This document shows positions 26,524-35,911 of a stretch of DNA of 64,000 bases, piece by piece. The stretch is from an uncultured Burkholderiales bacterium (GTDB taxonomy: Bacteria; Pseudomonadota; Gammaproteobacteria; Burkholderiales; Eutrophovitaceae), in assembly GCA_951812315.1 (NCBI GenBank), contig CATOSA010000061.1, positions 26,722 through 90,721 of the forward strand. Reading direction: 5' to 3'. Position 1 is the stretch's first letter. Each line of letters begins with the position of its first letter. Below the pieces are notes generated by a model. It saw only the letters and a program-made list of their open reading frames with translations. It did not search any database and was not told where the DNA came from. The translations under genes and the position numbers were made by a program.

Positions 26524-27756
26524 ATGAAGATTCTTTGCGTATTCGGCCAATACAACTATGGACAGGAATCCCGTGGAACCGGGTATGAGTATCGTCATTT
26601 CATTCCGGCCCTGAAGAATCTCGGCCACGAAGTTGTCTTCTTTGATTCGTGGGATCGTTCGGCGTACGCCGATTTTGCGGCACTGAACCGGGCACTATTG
26701 GAAACCGTCCGCCGTGAGCAGCCGGATGTCGTGTTTTGTGTGCTCATGCTCTACGAGATCTGGACGGAAACGCTGGACCTGATTCGTTCTGCTTTCCCGA
26801 ATCAGATCGTGAATTGGGGAACCGATGATTCCTGGAAATATGATCAGTTTGCCCGATACATCGCGCCGCACGTGGACCTGTACTCAACCACATATGCGAC
26901 TGCAATTAGCAGTGCACGTGAGCACGGGTTGACCAACTTGTTTCGCACGCAATGGGCGGCCGATAGCAGCGGGTTGGCCGCACCCTTGCCAGCCGCGGAA
27001 TGTCGTTACCAGGTATCGTTTGTCGGCTCCGCATACGGAAACAGAAGAAAGTGGATTGAGGCGTTGCGAACGCGCGGCGTTACCGTTGAGTGTTTCGGGC
27101 ATGGCTGGGAGGGCGGGGTGCTCAGCGATGAGCAACTGGCAGACGTCATCAGGCAGTCCGTGATCAGTCTGAATTTTGCCGATTCACCCGCGCAGGTGTC
27201 GGGAGCCAACAGACGCTACAATCGCCAGCTAAAGGCGAGAACATTCGAGGTTCCTGGTGCCGGTGGATTTCTTCTGACAGAAAGTGCCGAAGGCATTGAG
27301 GATTATTATCTTCCCGATCGTGAAATCGCCCTGTTTCAGAACCTCGACGGGCTGGTAGATCGTATCCGCTACTTTCTCGACAATCCGGTCGAGCGCGACA
27401 GAATTGCGAATGCGGGATTCAGGCGGACAGTCTCGGATCACGTTTACGAAAAGCGGTTCGCGTCACTCTTGCAGGCATTGTCCCCCCCATCACAAACTGT
27501 GACTGCATCATCCAGTGATGCTGCTCGCAACGACGTGATGACGGCGTTCGAGAAGTTGGCAGAACAACACCGGCAGAATTTCCTTACGCGCTTGGTGAAG
27601 ATGCTTTTGATCGCGCCAAGTGTTCTGATATGGGGCGGGCAACGTGGGCCGCGGGCGGCCCGGCGCGCGCTGTTCGAGATCAGTTGGCGACTGGCGGGCG
27701 CGAAAGTCTATTCGGCCAGTGGTTGGCCGGGACGAATGTTTTATCGCCAGAGCTAA
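26524..27756 (+). CDS. CgeB-like glycosyltransferase family protein
   Basis: 410 residues, ATG 26524. The order of segments fits the CgeB/Glyco_trans_1_2 group: MKILCVFGQYNYG, GTGYEYRHFIPALKNLGHEV, VNWGTDDSWKY, VSFVGSAYGNRRKWIEALR, RTFEVPGAGGFLLTES and a C-terminal EKRFASLLQAL. These are GT-B glycosyltransferases with a glycine-rich donor region. The ~60 residues after that are not part of the family. A 93-base gap, with a GAC-rich stretch near 26488-26513, separates it from the gene before. Confidence 0.72.
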   Translation: MKILCVFGQYNYGQESRGTGYEYRHFIPALKNLGHEVVFFDSWDRSAYADFAALNRALLETVRREQPDVVFCVLMLYEIWTETLDLIRSAFPNQIVNWGTDDSWKYDQFARYIAPHVDLYSTTYATAISSAREHGLTNLFRTQWAADSSGLAAPLPAAECRYQVSFVGSAYGNRRKWIEALRTRGVTVECFGHGWEGGVLSDEQLADVIRQSVISLNFADSPAQVSGANRRYNRQLKARTFEVPGAGGFLLTESAEGIEDYYLPDREIALFQNLDGLVDRIRYFLDNPVERDRIANAGFRRTVSDHVYEKRFASLLQALSPPSQTVTASSSDAARNDVMTAFEKLAEQHRQNFLTRLVKMLLIAPSVLIWGGQRGPRAARRALFEISWRLAGAKVYSASGWPGRMFYRQS

Positions 27757-27758
27757 CC

Positions 27759-28658
27759 ATGCAAATGACGTCGCGGTCTGATGACGAGCCTCTTGTGACA
27801 ATCGCGCTGCCAGCGTTCAATGCGGAAAAGACAATTCGGATTGCGCTCGCATCGATTCGTGCGCAAACCTATACGAACTGGGAACTGCTCGTTCTTGACG
27901 ATGGTTCGACCGATAATACCGCGCAAATCGTAAAGGGTATTGGGGACGATCGCATTCAGTTGATCGCTGACGGTCAGAATCGAGGCCTTCCTGTGCGGCT
28001 GAATCAGGCGATTGATCTTGCAAAGGGTGAACTGTTCGCGCGGCTGGACGCGGATGACGTCGCTTATCCGGAACGACTGCAAAAGCAAGTAGGGTATCTC
28101 CTGTCGCATCCCGACGTGGATCTGCTCGCGAGCGGAATGATGGTCTTCAGCGAAGGTGGTCACCCGGTTGGCTTGTATCCGAGCCGCACTTCGCACGAAG
28201 AAATCTGCGCCGATCCGAAGTCCGGTTTTTACGTCGCACATCCGACATGGATGGGACGCGTGCGGTGGTTTCGCAACTGGCGCTATGATCCTTTATGCCG
28301 CAAAGCTCAGGATCAGGATATTCTCTTGCGCGCCTACCGTACAAGCCGTTACGCGGCATTGGCGGAGCCGCTGGTTGGTTACCGGCGGGAGCATATTTCC
28401 GTGCGTAAGTCTGTCCTGGGCCGGTTCTATTTCTCGCGCGCGATTGTCAAGGTGACACGCAACGAAGGCAGCCTGGTTGTTGCGGTGCCCGCCATCCTGA
28501 TGCAGATTGCCAAAGGTGTGATCGACGCGATCGCGATTGCGTCCGGACTCGAAAGGTATTTCCTGAGACACCGGGCGCAGCCACACTTGCCGGAACAGGC
28601 CGAAACCTGGAAATCTGTGTGGGCCCAGTGCTCGGCGCAAGCGGCACTTCAACAATGA
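27759..28658 (+). CDS. Glycosyltransferase family 2
   Basis: 299 residues from ATG 27759 (two bases after the previous stop); a second ATG lies at 27765. VTIALPAFNAEKTIRIAL, LLVLDDGSTDNTAQIV and ELFARLDADDVAYPERL give the complete GT-A signature with the DADD metal motif. QDQDILLRAYR is the acceptor-side acid motif. A C-terminal hydrophobic segment (SLVVAVPAILMQIAKGVI) may anchor it to the membrane. Donor and acceptor unknown. Confidence 0.85.
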   Translation: MQMTSRSDDEPLVTIALPAFNAEKTIRIALASIRAQTYTNWELLVLDDGSTDNTAQIVKGIGDDRIQLIADGQNRGLPVRLNQAIDLAKGELFARLDADDVAYPERLQKQVGYLLSHPDVDLLASGMMVFSEGGHPVGLYPSRTSHEEICADPKSGFYVAHPTWMGRVRWFRNWRYDPLCRKAQDQDILLRAYRTSRYAALAEPLVGYRREHISVRKSVLGRFYFSRAIVKVTRNEGSLVVAVPAILMQIAKGVIDAIAIASGLERYFLRHRAQPHLPEQAETWKSVWAQCSAQAALQQ

Positions 28659-28725
28659 TGCTTGGTCTTGCTTCGCAGCAAAGCGCGGTTGTGCCGCGCC
28701 TCAGGCCGCGACTGACAAAGGGGAA

Positions 28726-28935
28726 ATGTTTGACATCTCGCAGAGCGAGGACGATGTGTTGACGCGCCTTGCTACGATTGATGCAGCCGCACGGGCCGAT
28801 GCGCAAATCGGCATCGCGCTGAAGGAGAATTTCATGAGTTTGCGCATTTCGCCAAGGTCCCTGGAGAAATTCGCGGGCTCAGTCGCTGGCGATCAGGGTA
28901 GAGGAACGGCGTGCGTTGTTTCCGCTGTATCCTGA
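28726..28935 (+). CDS. Possible small protein, unknown
   Basis: An ATG preceded closely by AAAGGGGAA opens a 69-codon frame with normal amino-acid balance (SEDDVLTRLATIDAAARADA), overlapping the next gene by 25 bases. I recognise no domain, and there is no signal peptide or membrane helix. It fills most of the 252-base gap between two clear genes and could equally be non-coding or the remnant of a longer gene. Confidence 0.3.
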   Translation: MFDISQSEDDVLTRLATIDAAARADAQIGIALKENFMSLRISPRSLEKFAGSVAGDQGRGTACVVSAVS

Positions 28936-29543
28936 TCTTTATGGCGGCTTGTGTGGCCATTGCTGCTTTGGTTGCCTGGGCGATAGTGTTGTTCGTGGCT
29001 GACTGGCTGGTCCGCAGTGACGAACTGCAGCCTGCCGATCGCATCGTGGTGCTGGCAGGCGCACACGAGCGCGCACTCTACGCAGGCGATCTGTATGTGA
29101 AGCAGTATGCTCCAATCGTCCTTGTAAGCTGGCCAGCACAGCACCCCAGTCAACAATTGTTGTCTCAATACGGTTTGGAGTTGCAGCAGGAGGTGGATAT
29201 GAATCGGGCATTGCTCCTGGCGAAACCTGTGCCCGAAACCGCGATCGAGATTTTCGGCACCGGTTCGCTCAGCACGGTCGACGAGATGGCTGTCCTGAAA
29301 GAGCGTTTTGTGAATCAGCAGATGAAATTACTTATTGTCACTTCCCCGTTGCATACACGCCGTGCGCGACTGGCAGCGCGAGCAGCTTTAAGCGAAACTG
29401 ACATTGTGCCGATCGTGGTTGCGACACCCTATGAGCCCTTGCTCGAGCGCTGGTGGGCGGACCAACATACCGCGCGCGGTGTGGTCCTGGAGGTGATGAA
29501 AACGGTGTTCTGGTTGCTTGGCGGCCAGTTCAGGTCTACCTAG
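28911..29543 (+). CDS. YdcF/DUF218-family membrane-anchored protein
   Basis: 210 residues from GTG 28911. One N-terminal membrane helix (IFMAACVAIAALVAWAIVLF) anchors a DUF218 domain: DRIVVLAGAHERALYAGDLY, STVDEMAVLKERF and LLIVTSPLHTRRARLAAR are the family blocks. The domain probably faces the periplasm. Members include SanA and ElyC-type proteins linked to envelope glycan metabolism; the biochemical role is unsettled. It ends immediately before the asnB start. Confidence 0.75.
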   Translation: MRCFRCILIFMAACVAIAALVAWAIVLFVADWLVRSDELQPADRIVVLAGAHERALYAGDLYVKQYAPIVLVSWPAQHPSQQLLSQYGLELQQEVDMNRALLLAKPVPETAIEIFGTGSLSTVDEMAVLKERFVNQQMKLLIVTSPLHTRRARLAARAALSETDIVPIVVATPYEPLLERWWADQHTARGVVLEVMKTVFWLLGGQFRST

Positions 29544-31520
29544 ATGTGTGGCATTGCCGGTTTGTGGCGGCCGGGCTCTGGCTCATTGCAAGAGTCCGAA
29601 GCAATTGCGCGACGCATGGCCGACGCGCTCGTGCACCGCGGTCCGGACGATAGCGGCGTGTGGTCCGACCCGGGCGCCGGAATCGTACTGGCACACAAGC
29701 GATTGTCCATTCTCGACCTGTCTCCTGAAGGCCACCAACCGATGCGCTCAGCGAGTGGGCGTTATGTCATCGTGTTCAACGGTGAGATCTACAATTTCGC
29801 CGACCTGCGGCGCGAGCTGCAATCCGACGGCGGGCTCGCGTGGCGCGGTCACTCGGATACTGAAGTCATGTTGGCCGCCTTCGAGTGTTGGGGCGTGCAG
29901 CGCGCTGTGCAGCGCTTTGTGGGAATGTTCGCGTTTGCACTTTGGGACACGGTTGAACACGTTCTGCATCTTGGACGCGACCGTCTGGGCGAGAAGCCGT
30001 TGTACTACGGCTGGGCCGGAGATACGCTGCTGTTCGGGTCGGAACTGAAGGCATTGCATGCGCATCCCGAGTTCCAGACAACGATCGATCGTGACTCACT
30101 GGCGCTGTACTTGCGCTACGCCTGCGTGCCGGCAACTTATTCTATCTATTCCGGTACGAATAAATTGCTGCCGGGCACATTGCTCTCCCTGACGCAGCAG
30201 GCGTTGCTCGCACGGCGGCGGCCGTCGGTGCAACCTTACTGGACGCTCGGCAACGCTGTAGTAGATGGCGCCCGACTAAACAGCAATGCGCGAGCGGCGG
30301 ATCTCGTCGACGAACTGGACGATGTGCTGCGAAAGGCAATCGCAGGTCAGATGGTGGCGGACGTTCCACTTGGCGCTTTTCTCTCGGGCGGGATTGACTC
30401 CTCCGCGGTAGTCGCGTTGATGCAGACGCAGAGCGCGCGTCCGGTGAGGACGTTTACCATCGGCTTTGCCGAGGCCGAGTACAACGAGGCCGAGCATGCC
30501 AAACGGGTAGCCCGTCATCTTGGCACTGATCATACGGAGCTGTACGTCACACCGCAGGATGCGCTGGATGTGGTGCCGAGGCTGACTGAAATGTATGACG
30601 AGCCGTTTGCGGATTCGTCCCAGGTACCGACTTATCTGGTCTCACAGCTCGCACGCCAACATGTAACCGTCGCGCTTTCCGGTGATGGCGGCGACGAGTT
30701 GTTCGGAGGTTACAACCGCTACCGTTGGGGAAAGAAAATACGTCGTTTTACAGGGTGGATGCCGGACTTGTTGCAGGATCATCTTGTGTCGCGGCTGGAA
30801 CGGCATAGTGCCGAACAGTGGGACGCGACCTTCGAACGCTGGTCGTGGGCAATGCCGGCCCGTTTACGCTACAAGGCGCCGGGCGACAAGCTGCACAAGC
30901 TGGCACGCTTGCTGACTGCGGGCAGCGATGAGGAGTTGTATCAGCGCCTGGTCTCGTTCTGGCCGGACGGTGTTGCAATTCGCGAAGCGGGCTATAGCGT
31001 CCCTCCTGGCTGGATTAGTTACGACACGCCGTCGGCGCTGCGCACCTTGCCCGAACGCATGATGTATCTCGATGCAATGGGCTATTTGCCTGACGATATA
31101 CTGGTGAAAGTTGACCGGGCCGCGATGAGCACGAGTCTGGAAACACGCGTTCCGATGCTCGACCATCGCGTCGTCGAGTTCGCCTGGCGCCTGGCAGCTC
31201 GCCATAGGGTCAGTGGAGGTCAGGGCAAGTGGCTGCTGCGCCAGGTGCTTGACCGATATGTGCCGCGTACGTTGCTCGAGCGGCCCAAACAGGGATTTTC
31301 GATTCCGCTGGACTCCTGGCTGCGCGGGCCGTTGCGCGATTGGGCTGAATCGCTGTTGAATGAACGACGTCTGGCAGAAGAGGGTTTTTTTGATCCGGGT
31401 CCAATTCGCCAGCGCTGGAAGGCGCATTTGTCTGGCGCTCGCAATTGGCAGAACCATTTGTGGATTGTCCTGATGTTCCAGGCATGGCTGGACCGCTGGG
31501 GCGGGCGGCCGGGCGCGTGA
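29544..31520 (+). CDS. asnB: Asparagine synthase (glutamine-hydrolysing)
   Basis: 658 residues starting MCGIAGLW, so the glutaminase nucleophile Cys2 (Cys1 after Met removal) is intact. ALVHRGPDDSGVW and KRLSILDLSPEGHQPM are the glutamine-binding loops; the synthetase half has FLSGGIDSSAVVALM (PP-loop) and SGDGGDELFGGYNRY. It makes an amide from a carboxylate with glutamine-derived ammonia and ATP. In O-antigen loci (WbpS type) it is thought to amidate uronic-acid residues; free asparagine synthesis is the alternative. The ATG follows the YdcF-like stop directly. Confidence 0.9.
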   Translation: MCGIAGLWRPGSGSLQESEAIARRMADALVHRGPDDSGVWSDPGAGIVLAHKRLSILDLSPEGHQPMRSASGRYVIVFNGEIYNFADLRRELQSDGGLAWRGHSDTEVMLAAFECWGVQRAVQRFVGMFAFALWDTVEHVLHLGRDRLGEKPLYYGWAGDTLLFGSELKALHAHPEFQTTIDRDSLALYLRYACVPATYSIYSGTNKLLPGTLLSLTQQALLARRRPSVQPYWTLGNAVVDGARLNSNARAADLVDELDDVLRKAIAGQMVADVPLGAFLSGGIDSSAVVALMQTQSARPVRTFTIGFAEAEYNEAEHAKRVARHLGTDHTELYVTPQDALDVVPRLTEMYDEPFADSSQVPTYLVSQLARQHVTVALSGDGGDELFGGYNRYRWGKKIRRFTGWMPDLLQDHLVSRLERHSAEQWDATFERWSWAMPARLRYKAPGDKLHKLARLLTAGSDEELYQRLVSFWPDGVAIREAGYSVPPGWISYDTPSALRTLPERMMYLDAMGYLPDDILVKVDRAAMSTSLETRVPMLDHRVVEFAWRLAARHRVSGGQGKWLLRQVLDRYVPRTLLERPKQGFSIPLDSWLRGPLRDWAESLLNERRLAEEGFFDPGPIRQRWKAHLSGARNWQNHLWIVLMFQAWLDRWGGRPGA

Positions 31521-32641
31521 AGCGTCTGCTGTATCTGGTTACAGAGGACTGGTATTTCTGCAGTCACCGGTTGCCGCTCGCCGTTGCTGCGCGTGAAGCT
31601 GGCTACGACGTGGTAGTGGCAACGCGCGTTGGAGATCACGCCGAGCAGATTCGAGCCGCTGGTTTGGAACTCGTGCCGTTGGGATTGTCCCGGTGCGGGC
31701 AGAATCCTTTGCGCGAGATCGGCAGTGTGCGTGAAATTCTCAGTGTGTACCGGGTCGTACGGCCGGACATCGTGCATCACGTTGCACTCAAACCGGTGCT
31801 GTACGGGTCTCTGGCCGCGCGTCTGGCAGGCGTTCACGCGGTGGTAAATGCGCTGGCCGGGCTTGGCTATGTGTTCTCGTCTTCCGATCTGAAAGCGCGC
31901 GCGTTGCAGCCATTTATTCGCGCCGCCTACCATTTACTGCTGGACGGTTCCGGTCGGCGCCTGATTGTTCAGAACCCGGACGATCAGGATTTGTTTTTGC
32001 GCCGGGGACTGGTTGATCCGGCGCGCATTCGCTTGATTCAGGGATCTGGTGTAGACGTGAAACGGTTCGCCGCCACTGCGGAGCCGGCTGGATTGCCGCT
32101 GGTGGTATTGCCTGTCCGCCTGCTTCGCGACAAAGGTGTTGAAGAGTTCGTGGCCGCTGCACGCCGCCTCAAAAACGAAGGGGTCGCGGCACGCTTTGCG
32201 TTGGTTGGCGATCCTGACCCGGAGAATCCGGCGGCGATCGATGCGGAATTGCTTCGCACCTGGCAAAGTGAGGGTGTCGTCGAGTATTGGGGTTGGCGCG
32301 AAGACATGCCTGAGGTGTTTGCGCAATGCCATATTGTGTGTCTGCCCTCGTACCGCGAAGGTCTGCCCAAATCGCTGATTGACGCTGCCGCGAGTGCGCG
32401 CGCTATTGTCACCTGCGACGTTCCCGGTTGCAGGGAAGTAGTGGCCGACGGTGACAACGGTTTGTTGGTGCCGCCACGAAATAGCGCGGCGCTTGCCGCC
32501 GCGTTGCGTCGACTCATCGAAGACCCGCAGTTGCGGGTGCGCATGGGCGTGCGCGGGCGTGAGCGTGCAGTCGCCCAGTTTTCGTTGGAACGCGTGATTT
32601 CGGATACGCTGTCGGTTTACCGGGAGCTGCAGCAACCATGA
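31517..32641 (+). CDS. Glycosyltransferase family 4
   Basis: 374 residues from GTG 31517, overlapping the asnB stop (GTGA). LLYLVTEDWYFCSHRLPL is typical of GT4 enzymes placed just before galE-like and wbpM genes. VVRPDIVHHVALKPVLYGSL, VQNPDDQDLFLRRGLVD, LPVRLLRDKGVEEFVAAAR and CLPSYREGLPKSLIDAAASARAI follow in GT-B order; the EGLPKSLIDA region binds the donor. Cytoplasmic, adds a sugar to the lipid-linked glycan. Confidence 0.86.
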   Translation: MKRLLYLVTEDWYFCSHRLPLAVAAREAGYDVVVATRVGDHAEQIRAAGLELVPLGLSRCGQNPLREIGSVREILSVYRVVRPDIVHHVALKPVLYGSLAARLAGVHAVVNALAGLGYVFSSSDLKARALQPFIRAAYHLLLDGSGRRLIVQNPDDQDLFLRRGLVDPARIRLIQGSGVDVKRFAATAEPAGLPLVVLPVRLLRDKGVEEFVAAARRLKNEGVAARFALVGDPDPENPAAIDAELLRTWQSEGVVEYWGWREDMPEVFAQCHIVCLPSYREGLPKSLIDAAASARAIVTCDVPGCREVVADGDNGLLVPPRNSAALAAALRRLIEDPQLRVRMGVRGRERAVAQFSLERVISDTLSVYRELQQP

Positions 32642-32680
32642 AGCCGCGGTTGCCGAAGCGGCTGCAATGTGTAGCGCTAA

Positions 32681-33637
32681 GTGACTAAGCCAATGATTCT
32701 GGTGACAGGTGCCTCCGGTTTCGTTGGCCGATCCTTGTGCGACCGCCTCTCACGCGAAGGTCTTCGCGTGCGCAAGGTACTGAGGCCGGGATATTCCTTG
32801 CGGCCCGGCATTGATATCGCCATCGACGATATCGGACCGTCCACGGACTGGAGCGCGGCGCTTGAGGGCGTGGAAGCCGTCGTGCATCTTGCGGCACGCG
32901 TTCATGTGATGCGCGATCAGAGTGCGGACCCGCTTGCCTCGTTTCGGCAAACCAACGTTCTCGGTACTGAACGCCTTGCCGTGGCGGCAGCGCGTGCCGG
33001 TGTTCGCCGCTTTGTGTTTGCGAGCAGCATCAAGGCAATGGCTGAGCGAACGCTGGCACGGCCTTTAACGGAATCTGATGAGGCGCGCCCGGAGGACGCT
33101 TACGGCGTCTCCAAACTCGAAGCAGAGCAGTCGCTGCACAAGATTGCCGCAAATTCAAACATGCCGGTCACGATACTGCGGCTGCCTTTGGTCTATGGGC
33201 CAGGCGTCAAGGGCAACTTCCTCAGCCTGCTGAAGCTGTGCGCGCGCGGCATTCCGTTGCCGATCGCCTCCATCGACAATCGTCGCAGCCTGCTCGGGCT
33301 GGACAATCTCGTGAGTGCCGTTCATCGTTGTCTGGTCGACTCACGTGCCGGCGGAAATACCTACTTGCTGAGCGATGACGACGACATTTCTACACCTGAT
33401 CTCGCCAGGCGACTGTCCCGTTTTTGTGATCGACGACCCCGAGTGATCCCGTTTCCTCTTGGCATTCTGGAATATGGCTGCCGGGTGTTGGGGCGTTATG
33501 GCGCCTATCAGCGACTTACCGGGTCTTTGCAGGTCGACAGCCGGGCAATTACTGCCGAGTTGGGTTGGCGGCAGGGCGTTTCTCTGAACGACGGTCTGCG
33601 AAAGACGGCGAACTGGTTCATGGCGCGGCAAGGCTGA
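32681..33637 (+). CDS. NAD-dependent sugar epimerase (GalE/WbpV-like)
   Basis: 318 residues from GTG 32681. VTGASGFVGRSLCDRL is the NAD-binding glycine motif; SSIKAMAE then YGVSKLEAEQSL supply the catalytic Ser/Tyr/Lys set (YxxxK). LPLVYGPGVKGNFLSLLKL and RSLLGLDNLVSAV are the substrate-domain blocks of the short epimerases found beside WbpL/WbpM. It probably interconverts UDP-GlcNAc-type sugars at C4. The usual next gene, a WbpL-type undecaprenyl-phosphate sugar transferase, is missing. Confidence 0.83.
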   Translation: MTKPMILVTGASGFVGRSLCDRLSREGLRVRKVLRPGYSLRPGIDIAIDDIGPSTDWSAALEGVEAVVHLAARVHVMRDQSADPLASFRQTNVLGTERLAVAAARAGVRRFVFASSIKAMAERTLARPLTESDEARPEDAYGVSKLEAEQSLHKIAANSNMPVTILRLPLVYGPGVKGNFLSLLKLCARGIPLPIASIDNRRSLLGLDNLVSAVHRCLVDSRAGGNTYLLSDDDDISTPDLARRLSRFCDRRPRVIPFPLGILEYGCRVLGRYGAYQRLTGSLQVDSRAITAELGWRQGVSLNDGLRKTANWFMARQG

Positions 33638-34019
33638 CTGGGCCAAGTCCGATTCTTGAGCGGATACAAGGTTGTTTCGCCTATAATTTGACTGCATGGA
33701 AACTCCGTTCATCCCGGTTTCGCGAACTTCGTCAATAATCTTTACCGCGACAATGCCGGTTGCGTACTTTGCGAAACCGGTTGGTGAAGCGCTTCACGCT
33801 GTTCCAGGCTCGAGACGAGTTCTGGTTTCGCGACCTGTGCCCGAACTGGTAGGATGGGTGTGTTCCAGGTTTCTCCGATGAGACAAATGATCTCGGAGCT
33901 TGCATTCCTGCTTTGCAGTATCGCCGTGCCGGTGGCGTGGTGATTCCGGCTGGCTGTGTTCGCGTCTATTTCATGGACGCGGGAGCGCTGCAATTAAATC
34001 GGGCCGTGGCAGAGGAAAT
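33638..34019 (+). other. 382-base gap before the wbpM-type gene, with -10 box and inverted repeat
   Basis: No credible gene. A TATAAT at 33682-33687 could be a -10 box, but the nearest -35-like hexamer (TTGAGC at 33656-33661) is 20 bases away, so promoter activity is uncertain. A perfect 10-base inverted repeat (CCGGTTTCGC at 33714-33723, GCGAAACCGG at 33771-33780) could form a long-looped stem in the leader. A 61-codon frame at 33696-33881 has no recognisable content. Confidence 0.4.
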
Positions 34020-35852
34020 ATGATGCTACCGCGATTTAGCGTGCGCTCAATGCTTGCTTTTGCCCACGATGTATCTGCGGCCGGTGTGGCGTGGCTGGCT
34101 GCGTTCTGGCTGCGCTTCAATTTTGATATTCCGCCTGAACAAATCGCACCGATGTGGAAGACGGTGGGCGGTGTCGTAGCGGTGGATGCCGCATGTTTTC
34201 TCGGCTTCGGCCTGTACCGCGGCATGTGGCGCTATGCCAGCCTTCCTGACCTTCGGCTGATTCTCATTGCAGTCGCCGTGGCGGCAACGGTTTTCCCGGC
34301 GGTCGTGATACTGGTGCAGCCGGCATTCGTCGTGCCGCGTTCGGTGTACATTCTCCATCCGCTTTTACTGCTCTTCTTTATGGGTGGCAGCCGGCTGGCA
34401 TACCGTGCCTGGAATGACCGCAACATCGGCAAACTGGGCGCGCTGAACGGCAAGCCGGTACTGATTCTTGGGGCCGGAGAGGCAGGACTATCGCTATTGA
34501 AGACGCTTGCGCGCAGTACGGAGTGGCGCGTGGTTGGACTGCTCGATGACGATTTGACGATGACCGGCAGGCGCATCCTCGGTGCCACGGTAATTGGGCC
34601 GACAAGTATGTTGCCCGACACGGCAAAGCGTTATGGTGTTCAGGACGCGATCATCGCCATGCCTTCGACATCTCATCAGGTTCGCAAACGGCTGGTTGAC
34701 CTGTGTCAGCGGGCCCACGTAAAGCCTCTCACGGTGCCGTCGTTTACGGACCTGATGGGCGGCAAAGTCGAAGTATCGCAAATCCGCAAGGTTGAGCCCG
34801 ATGACCTACTTGGACGCGACCCGGTCGTCCTGAATAATGCCGGTCTGCGTCGCTTGCTCGACGGCCGCACGGTATTGGTCACCGGGGCTGGGGGGTCAAT
34901 TGGCTCGGAACTGTGTCGGCAGATTGCGGCGTTCCTGCCGAGCCAGCTGGTTTTTCTTGAGCAATCGGAGCTTGCGCTATACGAGATCGAGCAGGAGTTC
35001 GGAGAAAAGTTTTCCAACATCCCGATTGTCTGCGTTATCGGCGATGTGAAGCACGAGGAAGGGGTGGCATCTGTGTTTGCACGGTTCAAACCAGACGTGG
35101 TTTTTCATGCAGCAGCGTACAAGCATGTTCCGCTGATGGAGCGTGTAAACACGTGGGAGACAGTACGCAACAATGTGATTGGAACGCGCGTCGTTGCCCG
35201 GGCCGCGCTGAAATTCGGAGCCGAAAAGTTTGTCCTGATTTCCACTGACAAGGCAGTGAACCCGACAAATGTAATGGGTGCGAGCAAGCGCCTCGCGGAG
35301 ATGGTTTGTCAGCGCTTGCAGGGAGGCAACAGCACGCGCTTTGTTGTGGTCCGGTTCGGAAATGTTCTCGGGAGTACTGGCAGTGTGATCCCGAAGTTTC
35401 AGCGCCAAATAGTGGCCGGTGGCCCGGTTACAGTTACCCACCCGGAGGTCACGCGTTACTTCATGACGATCCCCGAAGCGGCGCAGTTGGTGTTGCAGGC
35501 CGGTCTGATGGGGCAAGGCGGTGAAATATTTGTGCTCGATATGGGTGAACCGGTGCGTATCGCAGATCTTGCAACCGATATGATCCGCCTTTCGGGCTTG
35601 GCAGAAGAGGACGTCAAGATTGCATTCACAGGGTTGCGGCCAGGCGAGAAACTCTACGAGGAAATTCTGTTCGACGGCGAAGAGACAATAGAGACGCCGC
35701 ATCCGAAGTTACGCATTGCCAAGTCCCGGCCAGTACGGTCGGACCTCGATGCACAACTCGATGCCTGGCTTGAGAGTGTGGAAGATAAATCCGACGATGC
35801 GGTACGCGACGGCTTGCGAGCGTGGGTTCCCGAGTATCAGCCTCAATCATAA
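34020..35852 (+). CDS. wbpM: Membrane UDP-sugar 4,6-dehydratase (WbpM/CapD type)
   Basis: 610 residues from ATG 34020, preceded by AGAGGAAAT (ATG 34023 is an alternative). The N-terminal ~120 residues have four hydrophobic helices, followed by a first Rossmann-like domain (VLILGAGEAGLSLLKTL) and a catalytic SDR domain: LVTGAGGSIGSELCRQIA, FHAAAYKHVPLME and STDKAVNPTNVMGASKRLAEM. WbpM-type enzymes convert UDP-GlcNAc to UDP-4-keto-6-deoxy-GlcNAc, the entry to QuiNAc, FucNAc and diamino sugars. The Met-x-x-x-Lys (MGASK) catalytic form, in place of YxxxK, is the family hallmark. Likely the source of the keto sugar for the locus. Confidence 0.92.
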   Translation: MMLPRFSVRSMLAFAHDVSAAGVAWLAAFWLRFNFDIPPEQIAPMWKTVGGVVAVDAACFLGFGLYRGMWRYASLPDLRLILIAVAVAATVFPAVVILVQPAFVVPRSVYILHPLLLLFFMGGSRLAYRAWNDRNIGKLGALNGKPVLILGAGEAGLSLLKTLARSTEWRVVGLLDDDLTMTGRRILGATVIGPTSMLPDTAKRYGVQDAIIAMPSTSHQVRKRLVDLCQRAHVKPLTVPSFTDLMGGKVEVSQIRKVEPDDLLGRDPVVLNNAGLRRLLDGRTVLVTGAGGSIGSELCRQIAAFLPSQLVFLEQSELALYEIEQEFGEKFSNIPIVCVIGDVKHEEGVASVFARFKPDVVFHAAAYKHVPLMERVNTWETVRNNVIGTRVVARAALKFGAEKFVLISTDKAVNPTNVMGASKRLAEMVCQRLQGGNSTRFVVVRFGNVLGSTGSVIPKFQRQIVAGGPVTVTHPEVTRYFMTIPEAAQLVLQAGLMGQGGEIFVLDMGEPVRIADLATDMIRLSGLAEEDVKIAFTGLRPGEKLYEEILFDGEETIETPHPKLRIAKSRPVRSDLDAQLDAWLESVEDKSDDAVRDGLRAWVPEYQPQS

Positions 35853-35911
35853 TCAGTGGCCGATGATGGATCTGGCCACCGGTTCCTTGTTGCAGCAAGA
35901 GGGCATTGCAA

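Noticed and set aside
33696..33881. 61-codon frame directly after a TATAAT
   Set aside because: No family resemblance, no ribosome-binding site, and it lies in a leader-like gap.
34977..35702. Minus-strand open frame (241 codons) opposite the wbpM-type gene
   Set aside because: Antisense shadow of the conserved SDR domain.
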